This document shows positions 23,297 to 30,579 of a stretch of 64,000 nucleotides of DNA, one piece after another. Position numbers and translations under genes: made by a program. The stretch is from assembly GCA_036419695.1 (NCBI GenBank), contig CP143946.1, positions 952,001 to 1,016,000 of the forward strand, written 5' to 3'. Positions within the stretch are counted from its first letter, which is position 1. Each line of letters begins with the position of its first letter. Source of the DNA: [Clostridium] symbiosum. Lineage in GTDB: Bacteria > Bacillota > Clostridia > Lachnospirales > Lachnospiraceae. The notes beneath the pieces are model-generated. The model searched no databases. It had not been told where the DNA came from and saw only the letters and a program-made list of their open reading frames with translations.

Positions 23297-24625
23297 ATGG
23301 TAAAGCAGTTAAGAAAAAAACTCATTGTCGCCTATGTACTGGCTACCGGACTTTTGCTGACCGTAATTGTAGCGGGACTGTTATTTTTATCGTTTAGGCA
23401 GTATGAAAATAATAATATCAGAGGGTATCAGGCGTCATTTGGAAAGGTGGTGGACGCTGTCAAAGACAGCAGTAAAATTACCCATGCCTGGCTGTCTGAA
23501 AGTGAAATAAACGGGAATCTTATCATTTCTATTTACAGTAACGCTGTCCCCCTGTCGTTTAAAGGCGCCTGGACACCGCCTACCGGGAGGGAAAAACTGC
23601 TTGAAAAGCTTGAGCTTTTTGCAGAACAGGACGGATTCCCCGGGAATTCACTTAAAATTGGCCAGGGAGAGGTGAAGAGTCCGGTTTATTCTATTTATGG
23701 CGAAAAAGGAGAGCATTATTACGGGAGCATTTACCTGAAAAAGCAATCCGGAAGGGAGCAGAAGATCCTTGTCCTGAAGGCATTGACCGATGAAGGACAG
23801 TTTTACCGGCGTTCTATTTTGCTGTATTCATCCATCAATCTTACGGGGCTTGTTACCCTGTTTTTAATCTGCCGGACATTTGTGGACCGAAGTTTAAAAC
23901 CGTTGGAAACAGGTCTGAAAAGGCAGAGCGAGTTTATCGCCGCGGCGTCCCATGAACTGCGTGCGCCGCTGACCGTTATACGGGCGGGAATTCATGCCAT
24001 TTCCATGGATGAGGGGAAGGCGAAGCAGTTTCTGCCGGGGATTGAAAAGGAAGGGGAGCGTATGACCGTGCTCATCGACGATATGCTTCAACTGGCCCTG
24101 GCGGATGCAAGTACCTGGACGATGAAGATGGAGCCTCTGACTGTGGATACATTTCTTATCTCGATCTATGATTCCCTGTCGGAGCTGTGCCGGAAAAAGA
24201 GACAGCCGTTTGAACTGAGGCTGCCGGAGGAAGAGCTGCCCGTATTTTCCGGGGACCGGCAGCGCATGGAACAGATTCTGATGATTCTGACGGATAATGC
24301 GTCCAGCTATTCGCCGGAGGGCAGCGCGGTATCCGTCACCGCCCGGTCGGACCAGAAGCATGTTTCTATCGAGGTGGAAGACCATGGATGCGGTATTTCG
24401 GATGAAGATAAAAAAAGGATATTCGACCGTTTCTTCCGTGCCGATAAGTCCAGGAATGACAAGGCGCATTATGGGCTGGGGCTGAGTATTGCCACGGAGC
24501 TTGTCAGGCTTCACCAGGGGAAGCTGACCGTGAAGGATACGGCCGGAGGCGGAAGCACCTTTGTGCTGGAACTTCCGGTCCTGAACCAAGTTACGTATTT
24601 CAAAAACGGTGAAAATGGCATATAA
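23297..24625 (+). CDS. Sensor histidine kinase
   Basis: The start at ATG 23297 follows AGAAAGGAA; an upstream TTG within the regulator is less likely. Two membrane helices (about residues 9-31 and 175-197) flank an extracellular domain of about 140 residues. The H box is SHELRAPLTVIR with His219, and the ATPase has a DHGCGISDEDK G1 box and GLGLSI G2 box. It probably reads the state of the adjacent solute-binding lipoprotein and phosphorylates the preceding regulator. Confidence 0.92.
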   Translation: MVKQLRKKLIVAYVLATGLLLTVIVAGLLFLSFRQYENNNIRGYQASFGKVVDAVKDSSKITHAWLSESEINGNLIISIYSNAVPLSFKGAWTPPTGREKLLEKLELFAEQDGFPGNSLKIGQGEVKSPVYSIYGEKGEHYYGSIYLKKQSGREQKILVLKALTDEGQFYRRSILLYSSINLTGLVTLFLICRTFVDRSLKPLETGLKRQSEFIAAASHELRAPLTVIRAGIHAISMDEGKAKQFLPGIEKEGERMTVLIDDMLQLALADASTWTMKMEPLTVDTFLISIYDSLSELCRKKRQPFELRLPEEELPVFSGDRQRMEQILMILTDNASSYSPEGSAVSVTARSDQKHVSIEVEDHGCGISDEDKKRIFDRFFRADKSRNDKAHYGLGLSIATELVRLHQGKLTVKDTAGGGSTFVLELPVLNQVTYFKNGENGI

Positions 24626-24707
24626 TTGAAGCAGAGATGATAGCGGACAGGCTTTGAAGAAAAAACGTACTTATGGGCAGGGGGAGGCGGCAAACCGAGG
24701 TGAGCGT

Positions 24708-25004
24708 ATGGTCCGGTTTGCCTGCTGTCTTTTAAGCGGAGATCCGGGAGAATTCCCGGAGGAGGCGGGACGCGGTGTCTCGGAGGTAATTAAAAAAGAT
24801 TCGAATCAGATTCGGAGCCGCTACTGGTTTAAGAGAATAAACGGGTACAACTGTCCGTATGACTGTCTGGCGGCGAACGAATCTCTTCCGGAGGGAATGC
24901 TTGGTTTTGTTTTAGGGGTTCCCCATTCCATAGGAGATTACATTACATTTGAAATTCCGTTCAGTGAACTGACCGGTTTGGACGGTGAGCTTTTCGGTGA
25001 ATAG
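24708..25004 (+). CDS. Hypothetical protein, about 98 aa
   Basis: ATG 24708 follows CGAGGTGAG and is preferred over a TTG 18 codons upstream. The peptide contains a Cys pair (YNCPYDCL) and acidic C-terminal segments. It has no signal peptide or membrane segment, and I do not recognise a family. It ends just before a strong terminator. Confidence 0.55.
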   Translation: MVRFACCLLSGDPGEFPEEAGRGVSEVIKKDSNQIRSRYWFKRINGYNCPYDCLAANESLPEGMLGFVLGVPHSIGDYITFEIPFSELTGLDGELFGE

Positions 25005-25017
25005 AGAGTCATTTAAG

Positions 25018-25061
25018 CTGTTGGCGGGCTGCGGATTGCGGCATTACCGCCAACAGTTTTT
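25018..25061 (+). terminator. Intrinsic terminator
   Basis: CTGTTGGCGG (25018-25027) pairs with CCGCCAACAG (25047-25056), and a T run follows to 25061. A short palindrome GTAAC-N5-GTTAC (25064-25078) lies just beyond and could be an operator for the sigma-factor gene. Confidence 0.85.
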
Positions 25062-25216
25062 ATGTAACACGCTGTTACGATTCACAGCCATTATTCCGCG
25101 ATGTGATATTTTGCCTTACTGAAAGGTATTATAAGTGAAGCGTGTTTGTTACCGGGTACGGAATGAACCGTAATGAGTGTTTAGACACGATAAAAACAAA
25201 GGAGAACGTCACGGAT

Positions 25217-25702
25217 ATGTTGGAAAAAGACATGATAGAGGCGGCAAACCGGTATCGGGATCGCATTTTTGCAATTGCATATAATTACCTGAAAAACAGC
25301 TATGATGCCGATGATATCACACAGAATGTGCTGATGAAGTATTACTGCAGCGAAAAGATTTTTGAATCGGAGGAACACAGGAGAAACTGGTTAATCCGGG
25401 TTGCTGTCAATGAGTGCAAGAAACTTTTATTTTCGCCGTGGCGGAGCAGGTGCCAGAACCTGGAAGAGTATGCGGATACGCTGCAATTTGAGGATAAGGA
25501 ACAGAGCGAACTTTTTACGGCCGTAATGTCTTTGTCCAAAAACTACCGCATTGTTGTGCATCTCTATTATTATGAGGACTACTCAATCAGGGAGATTGCG
25601 CAGATTCTTAAAATCAGGGAAACAGCGGTGAGCACGAGGCTTTTGAGGGCAAGAAAGATGCTGAAAGAACAATTACAGGAGGTGTGGGATGAAGAACAGT
25701 GA
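25217..25702 (+). CDS. ECF-type RNA polymerase sigma factor
   Basis: The start at ATG 25217 follows AAAGGAGA; an upstream GTG adds 25 unlikely residues. At 161 residues it shows region 2 (DRIFAIAYNYLKNSYDADDI, TQNVLMKYY) and region 4 (YYYEDYSIREIAQILKIRET). It overlaps the next gene by 14 bases, the usual link to an anti-sigma factor. Confidence 0.9.
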   Translation: MLEKDMIEAANRYRDRIFAIAYNYLKNSYDADDITQNVLMKYYCSEKIFESEEHRRNWLIRVAVNECKKLLFSPWRSRCQNLEEYADTLQFEDKEQSELFTAVMSLSKNYRIVVHLYYYEDYSIREIAQILKIRETAVSTRLLRARKMLKEQLQEVWDEEQ

Positions 25703-26747
25703 CTTATACAAGGAAACGTTTTCAAAGCTGCATGCTTCGAATGCGGGGCAGATGCAGCCGGAAGGGCGGAGGCAGCACAGGAAACTTCGCAAACCAATCC
25801 TGGCGTGTATTGCGGCAACGGCGATTATGATGTTTGCGGCAACGGCGGCCTATGCCATAACGGGTGAAGGCCCAATCCGCTTTTTCCGCTCTTTCTTTGA
25901 CAACGGCGGTGACCCGGTGACGGAAGAAATCAACAATACATACGTACTGGTATCCGATCAGAAGATCACCTATAAAAACATGGAAATTGTGTTTGAGGGC
26001 TACAGTTATACCGAGAGGATCCTGCTGGCAAAATTTGGGGTGTCTTCCCTGGATGGAAGTGCAATTGACGGCGACGGCCTGCTCAGGCAGATTACATTTG
26101 GGACATTATCGGCCGAATCATCAGAGACAAAACTGAAAGACAGGGAAGACGGTTCCGTGGAGGTTTCCGTCAGAATGAATCTGAGAGAGTCCGGGGAACT
26201 GAGTTCATCAGCCAATCTTTTCGTCTGGGACAGAGAAAAGGGGATTTACAGTTCGGAAACGATAGGGAAATTTGTGATTGGAGGGCCGTCGGCCATCCGT
26301 GAAATTGCATTGGATGACATAAAAATACCGGAATGCCTGGAAGCAAAAATTTCCGGCATGGGCCTTACCCTGTACATGGACAATTCCATTTCAGAACTGG
26401 AGGACTGCCCGGCGGAGGAAATCCTGCTGAAGATGAAAGACGGCCGTGTACTGCGGCTCTATGATAAAGTGAATGGCACGGATGAGAATGACATCGTTTC
26501 GGGGATTTCATTTTCATGGTCGGACGGGGAGGGAAGCAGGATGACAATCGAATTTTCATCGGCGCTGGATTCAGGTGAGATGGAGGCGGTTGTTATAAAT
26601 GGGGAAGAATATAAGTTACTGTTCACTCCGTGCCCAGCAACCCGCTTCGCGATGCACAGAAACGGCAAAAAACTCCGTTTCGCGCCGCTTAACTCGGGAT
26701 TTTCACGAAAAACACGTGAAAACACCTCGCGGGATACATCCGTGTGA
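25689..26747 (+). CDS. Membrane anti-sigma factor, DUF4179-like, with repeat-derived tail
   Basis: A short cytoplasmic part (residues 1-35) is followed by one membrane helix (ILACIAATAIMMFAATAAYAI) and a large extracellular part of about 300 residues with beta-rich content. This fits DUF4179 anti-sigma proteins encoded after ECF sigma genes. The normal fold seems to end near YKLLFTP. The last about 38 basic residues (ATRFAMHRNGKKLRFAPLNS...) are encoded by an interspersed repeat and are probably junk or a late addition. Confidence 0.78.
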   Translation: MKNSDLYKETFSKLHASNAGQMQPEGRRQHRKLRKPILACIAATAIMMFAATAAYAITGEGPIRFFRSFFDNGGDPVTEEINNTYVLVSDQKITYKNMEIVFEGYSYTERILLAKFGVSSLDGSAIDGDGLLRQITFGTLSAESSETKLKDREDGSVEVSVRMNLRESGELSSSANLFVWDREKGIYSSETIGKFVIGGPSAIREIALDDIKIPECLEAKISGMGLTLYMDNSISELEDCPAEEILLKMKDGRVLRLYDKVNGTDENDIVSGISFSWSDGEGSRMTIEFSSALDSGEMEAVVINGEEYKLLFTPCPATRFAMHRNGKKLRFAPLNSGFSRKTRENTSRDTSV

Positions 26748-26755
26748 ACAGTAAC
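26617..26755 (+). repeat. Interspersed palindromic repeat, copy B (MITE-like, ends the anti-sigma gene)
   Basis: Terminal inverted repeats TTACTGTTCACTCCG (26617-26631) and CGTGTGAACAGTAA (26742-26755) enclose CGCTTCGCGATGCACAGAAACGG and AACTCGGGATTTTCACG ... CGTGAAAACACCTCGCGGG, matching copy A at 17557. A further inverted match, CTGTTCACACGGAT at 26782, makes a second hairpin with 26738-26751. Confidence 0.75.
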
Positions 26756-26794
26756 AAATATAAACTGCATGATTGATGTTTCTGTTCACACGGA

Positions 26795-26823
26795 TTGACG
26801 ATTGAAAACAGGTTTGTTATACT
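26795..26823 (+). promoter_or_regulatory. Sigma-A promoter of the sce7726-type gene
   Basis: TTGACG (26795-26800), 17-base spacer, TATACT (26818-26823). Confidence 0.7.
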
Positions 26824-26948
26824 CGAGATCGGCGGCGGGAGCGTGGGTCCGTAGAACAGACGGACTGTTCCTGCCGGATATTGCAGCAGACAGGCTGCCC
26901 CTTTTGCAACGGGGCAAAGTACGCCGATCATTGAAGGAAATAATCAGT

Positions 26949-27566
26949 ATGGTAACAGAAACAATAAATGCAGTGCTCTATGACAGAGATATCCGCGAAC
27001 CGCTTTTTGATTATCTGGAGGAGCGTTTTGGAAAGACCAGGATGTTTGAAGAAAAGATAATGGGGAGATCCAGGGCCGATATTATTATGCTGACGGAGAA
27101 CCGTCTGATTGGCCTGGAGATTAAGAGTGATGCCGATACATACGAGCGCCTGAAGAGACAGATCCGGGATTACGACAAATTCTGTGACGAAAATTATGTG
27201 GTCATCGGCAAATCCCATGAAAAACATGTGGAAGAACACATCCCGGCCTGGTGGGGGATTCTCGTGGTGGAGGCAAGGGGAAGTGAAATTGTCATCAGCG
27301 AGAAAAAAGCCGCGTCACCCAATCCGAAAATGAAGAAGGAGCACCAGATTACACTCCTCTGGCGCCCGGAACTCCAGAATCTGCTCGCGGCAAACCATCT
27401 GCCCGCCTATAAACGGAAGAGCAAGAAATTCGTCCGGCAGAAGCTGCTTGAGAAGATGCAGTGGGAAGATTTAAAACCGCAGATTTGTGAGGAGCTGTTT
27501 GAGCGGGACTATACATTGTGGGATGAGGAATTAGAGGCGTATCGGGAATCGGAATTGGGAAAGTAA
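26949..27566 (+). CDS. sce7726-family protein, PD-(D/E)XK nuclease-like
   Basis: The start at ATG 26949 follows GAAGGAAA; the 49-codon upstream extension begins inside the promoter and is rejected. The nuclease core is visible as ADIIMLTENRLIGLEIKSD, giving the D...ExK catalytic triad, after a helix with REPLFDYLEERFG. Proteins of this family are single-gene and of unknown biological role; a DNA-repair or phage-defence function has been suggested only by fold. Confidence 0.75.
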   Translation: MVTETINAVLYDRDIREPLFDYLEERFGKTRMFEEKIMGRSRADIIMLTENRLIGLEIKSDADTYERLKRQIRDYDKFCDENYVVIGKSHEKHVEEHIPAWWGILVVEARGSEIVISEKKAASPNPKMKKEHQITLLWRPELQNLLAANHLPAYKRKSKKFVRQKLLEKMQWEDLKPQICEELFERDYTLWDEELEAYRESELGK

Positions 27567-27571
27567 CAGGA

Positions 27572-27600
27572 TTGACAAGGAACAGGGACTCTGATATACT
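27572..27600 (+). promoter_or_regulatory. Sigma-A promoter of the leader peptide/MFS unit
   Basis: TTGACA (27572-27577), 17-base spacer, TATACT (27595-27600). Transcription would begin near 27607, about 25 bases before the leader peptide. Confidence 0.8.
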
Positions 27601-27630
27601 GGACACAGTTTTGACAGAGGGAGGTATATA

Positions 27631-27657
27631 ATGATTTATTCTATCCGTTTAAGATGA
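27631..27657 (+). CDS. Leader peptide MIYSIRLR, likely macrolide-sensing attenuator
   Basis: An 8-codon frame reads MIYSIRLR then TGA, with a strong ribosome site (GAGGGAGG, 6-bp spacing). The C-terminal Arg-Leu-Arg is the +x+ motif at which macrolide-bound ribosomes stall in ErmD-type and mef(A)-type leader peptides, which have the form M-x-x-S-M-R-L-R. It lies 350 bases before a Mef-like pump with terminators in between. Drug-dependent stalling is inference from this match. Confidence 0.7.
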   Translation: MIYSIRLR

Positions 27658-27660
27658 GAA

Positions 27661-27694
27661 AGGAACTGAGTCCTGATTTTTCGGAGGTTTTTTT
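27661..27694 (+). promoter_or_regulatory. Alternative hairpins and T run just after the leader peptide
   Basis: AGGA/TCCT (27661-27664, 27671-27674) and TCCTGA/TCGGA (27671-27676, 27681-27685) are mutually exclusive short stems, the second followed by a run of seven T. This resembles an attenuator, but the stems are weak and the direction of control cannot be read by eye. Confidence 0.4.
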
Positions 27695-27888
27695 CTTGTA
27701 CCTGATTTGCGGATGAATAAAAAGTTATAGACCATTATTGAGGAGTATCCCGGATACTCTGGATGGAAGTCTACCGGAACTGCGGCAGACGCGCAGACTG
27801 TGATGCGCGGCTGTTTGTCCAATTTATTGTGGGACTGTTCCGTGGCATTACGGGTCGGAGCGGCCGCTTTTTATATCTGTAGATTCAG

Positions 27889-27919
27889 GCAGGAAACCTT
27901 TGAGGGATCCTGCTTTTTT
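27889..27919 (+). terminator. Terminator inside the leader of the MFS gene
   Basis: GCAGGA (27889-27894) pairs with TCCTGC (27908-27913), followed by six T. It lies 88 bases before the MFS start codon, so full expression needs read-through. The rest of 27695-28000 holds no other feature I can support. Confidence 0.65.
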
Positions 27920-28006
27920 GATGCCGCCGTTACAGAGCGGAAAAGCAGGGAAGGATGTCGGTGGGAGAGTGGAACTGACAACAGATATGATTATGGAGAT
28001 TTAAAT

Positions 28007-29317
28007 ATGACGGAAAAAAATAACAGAAATAGTGACGGATATAACAACAGCGGCAACAGCAGCGGTAACAGAAATAGCAGCAACAGCAAATGGAAACAGC
28101 GTTTCTTTACAATTACAGCGGGGCAGACGGTTTCGCTGATTGGCAGTTCGGCCGTACAGTTTGCGCTTATCTGGTGGCTGGCCAGTGAGACACAGTCACC
28201 GATGATGCTTGGAATTTCAGGGCTGGCGGCTTTTCTGCCGATGACGTTTTTAAGTCCTGTGGCAGGAGTGCTGGCGGACCGTTTTAACCGGAAGGCGGTC
28301 TGTATCTGTGCGGACCTGTTTATCGGATTTTCGGCCATGGTATTTGCATGGTTCATGTGGAACTATGATGTGCCCTGTGAATATGCAATTCTGGTTCTCT
28401 TTTTAAGAGGAATCGGTGATACCTTTCATCAGCCGTCCATCAGGGCGATTATCCCTCAGCTGGTGCCCTCAGAAAGCCTTGTAAAGGCCAACGGCTGGAG
28501 CCAGTTTATGCAGTCCGGCGCCTTTATGCTGGGACCTGTATTGGGAGCGGCGCTCTTTGCAGCGCTGCCGATGCCTCTTGTGCTGCTTACGGATACGCTG
28601 GGAGCGGTCATTGCCAGTCTGCTTCTGGGAGCAGTTAAAATACCTCCTGTTGCAAAAGCGGGGGAGGAGAGTGGAAACGGAGAGAAGAAAGACAGGGAAA
28701 AGGGAAAATTCTTCAGGGAGCTTAAAGAGGGGGCGGAGGTTTATCTGGAAGATCCGAAGCTTCTGATTCTCATGGCGGCTCAGACATTCAGCATGATTTT
28801 TTTCCTTCCGCTGTCTTCCTTTTATCCGCTGATGACCAGCAGCTACTTTAACCTGGGCGCCTGGCATGCCAGTGCGGTGGAACTGTCGTTCGCAGTTGGA
28901 ATGATGGGTTCCGCCGTACTTCTGGGAAGTGTAATAGAGGTAAAGGATAAAATCAAGACGGCCTATATCGGCCTCGTTGCAATCGGGATCATGTCGGCTC
29001 TGTGCGGCCTTACCCCGCCGACCATGTGGGGATGGTGGATGTTCACCTTCTTCTGTGGTCTGCTGGGAGCAAGCGGCAATATACACAGTATTCCTATCGT
29101 GGCCTATATGCAGGAGACGATAGCGCCGGAAAAAATGGGCCGGGCCTTTTCACTTATGGGAATGGCCGGTTCCCTGGCAATGCCGATCGGCCTGCTGGTC
29201 GCCAGCCCGGCCGCCGAGAAAATAGGCGTGCATATGTGGTTTTTAGTCACAGGAATCGCGATCATCGTGATCACGATCTGTGCGGTGATGGCAAACAGAA
29301 AAAAGAGCAGGGAGTAA
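28007..29317 (+). CDS. MFS efflux pump, Mef(A)-like
   Basis: The start at ATG 28007 follows ATGGAGAT; upstream in-frame codons are leader sequence. After an Asn/Ser-rich tail of 27 residues, KWKQRFFTITAGQTVSLIGS matches the Mef(A) N-terminus, and GVLADRFNRKAV is the MFS loop 2-3 motif. About 12 helices and 436 residues fit the DHA3 drug-efflux group. Other matches to Mef include LFLRGIGDTFHQPSIRA and DTLGAVIASLLLGAVKIP. Macrolide export is likely but not shown. Expression appears controlled by the RLR leader peptide upstream. Confidence 0.85.
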   Translation: MTEKNNRNSDGYNNSGNSSGNRNSSNSKWKQRFFTITAGQTVSLIGSSAVQFALIWWLASETQSPMMLGISGLAAFLPMTFLSPVAGVLADRFNRKAVCICADLFIGFSAMVFAWFMWNYDVPCEYAILVLFLRGIGDTFHQPSIRAIIPQLVPSESLVKANGWSQFMQSGAFMLGPVLGAALFAALPMPLVLLTDTLGAVIASLLLGAVKIPPVAKAGEESGNGEKKDREKGKFFRELKEGAEVYLEDPKLLILMAAQTFSMIFFLPLSSFYPLMTSSYFNLGAWHASAVELSFAVGMMGSAVLLGSVIEVKDKIKTAYIGLVAIGIMSALCGLTPPTMWGWWMFTFFCGLLGASGNIHSIPIVAYMQETIAPEKMGRAFSLMGMAGSLAMPIGLLVASPAAEKIGVHMWFLVTGIAIIVITICAVMANRKKSRE

Positions 29318-29333
29318 GTCCCTGAAGAGGTGC

Positions 29334-29379
29334 AAAAAAGTGCCGGTTCCGCAGTTTTATGCGAAACCGGCACTTTTTT
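29334..29379. terminator. Bidirectional terminator between convergent genes
   Basis: AAAAAAGTGCCGGTT (29334-29348) pairs with AACCGGCACTTTTTT (29365-29379). The stem continues inward with CCGC/GCG-type pairing. Confidence 0.9.
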
Positions 29380-29399
29380 GCATAGAACACTTCATTGAA

Positions 29400-30314
29400 T
29401 CACTCTTCCCGTCCGGCCTGCAGTTTATGGAAATACTCCAGGAAAAGCTGCAGCGGCCTGCTCATATAGGTGCGGTCGTTCCAGGCGATAATCGGGATCG
29501 TCTCGACCGTTACTCCCGCTATCTCCTTCAGATGGATCCGCCTGCAATCGAACAGCTTGATAATCTCTGCCGGGATAAAGCAGGCGGCCAGCCCTGCGGA
29601 GGTGAGCATAATCCGGCTCATGACGCCGCTGCATTCAAATGCCATATTCAGCTCAAAACCGTGCAGGCGGCATTCTTCCTGCAATAAATTTGCATAATCC
29701 CAGATATGGCGTTCCCGGTCCACGTTTGTGCCGGAGCAAAATGGGATTCCGCGCAGCCGTTCGATGGGAATTTCCTTCTGATCCGGACAGGGATCCATGG
29801 TTTCGTGGATTGCAAGCATTGATTTTTCTTTGTTTAGTGGGATATAGGGCCAGTTTTTGATATCAGACATGGGGAGACGCAGGCAGACAACGTGGACGGT
29901 TCCCTGTGCCAGCTGTTCTAACAGTTGACTCGGCACCTGGGGCGTAATTCTAATCATGATATGGGGGTACTGCTTTCGGAAATCGGCCAGATACGGGCTT
30001 AGATGCGGGAAATCCGTATAGATTGTCCCGACATTAATCTGTCCGTGTACCCCGGATGCCGCTTCACGCACCGCCTCCACCGTATTAAGCAGATCTTCCT
30101 GGATCTTCTTACTCCTTTTGTACAGGACTTCACCGGCAGGCGTCAAATCCACGCCATGGTTGTTGCGGACGACAAGCTGACATCCCAGTTCATCCTCTAA
30201 GAGCGTCAACTGCCGGGAAAGGGCGGGCTGGGAGAGAAACAGTTTCCCCGCGGCCTGCGTGATATTTTTATTTTCTGCAATAGCGACAAAGACCTTCATC
30301 TGTTGTGTGTTCAT
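29400..30314 (-). CDS. LysR-family transcriptional regulator
   Basis: The N-terminal winged helix (MNTQQMKVFVAIAENKNITQ, LFLSQPALSRQLTLLEDELG) and a C-terminal effector domain make the standard 304 residues. It is transcribed away from an OYE-type reductase and a sodium symporter and probably regulates them, as LysR proteins usually control a divergent neighbour. The inducer would be the imported substrate (inference). Confidence 0.9.
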   Translation of the reverse strand: MNTQQMKVFVAIAENKNITQAAGKLFLSQPALSRQLTLLEDELGCQLVVRNNHGVDLTPAGEVLYKRSKKIQEDLLNTVEAVREAASGVHGQINVGTIYTDFPHLSPYLADFRKQYPHIMIRITPQVPSQLLEQLAQGTVHVVCLRLPMSDIKNWPYIPLNKEKSMLAIHETMDPCPDQKEIPIERLRGIPFCSGTNVDRERHIWDYANLLQEECRLHGFELNMAFECSGVMSRIMLTSAGLAACFIPAEIIKLFDCRRIHLKEIAGVTVETIPIIAWNDRTYMSRPLQLFLEYFHKLQAGREE

Positions 30315-30391
30315 AAACTACTCCTTTCCCCAAAAGAGTATTTTTAACATGGTATAAGCTATTGTTATGACCAACGCAAATTTATTGGTCT

Positions 30392-30420
30392 TTTACATTG
30401 TAACAAAGATTTTTTATAAT
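30392..30420 (+). promoter_or_regulatory. Promoter of the reductase/symporter unit
   Basis: TTTACA (30392-30397), 17-base spacer, TATAAT (30415-30420). It lies in the 265-base divergent region, where LysR binding is expected. Confidence 0.6.
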
Positions 30421-30579
30421 AACAATACAAAAAGGCGCGCGCGGCCAATTTAATTTTTGTGAAAATGCACAAAGAATAACATGCTGAAGAAAGGAAGTAA
30501 TGGTTCGGAAAGAAGCATTCCGCGAAGCGGTAAAGCGGTAACTGCGGAGGCACTGAACCGTTACGGAAGGAAAAAGAAT

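Noticed and set aside
26802..26948. N-terminal extension of the sce7726-type protein
   Set aside because: It starts at a TTG inside the promoter, and the ATG at 26949 has a proper ribosome site and matches the domain start.
27800..28006. In-frame N-terminal extension of the MFS pump
   Set aside because: It runs through the leader terminator. ATG 28007 has a ribosome site and aligns with the Mef N-terminus.
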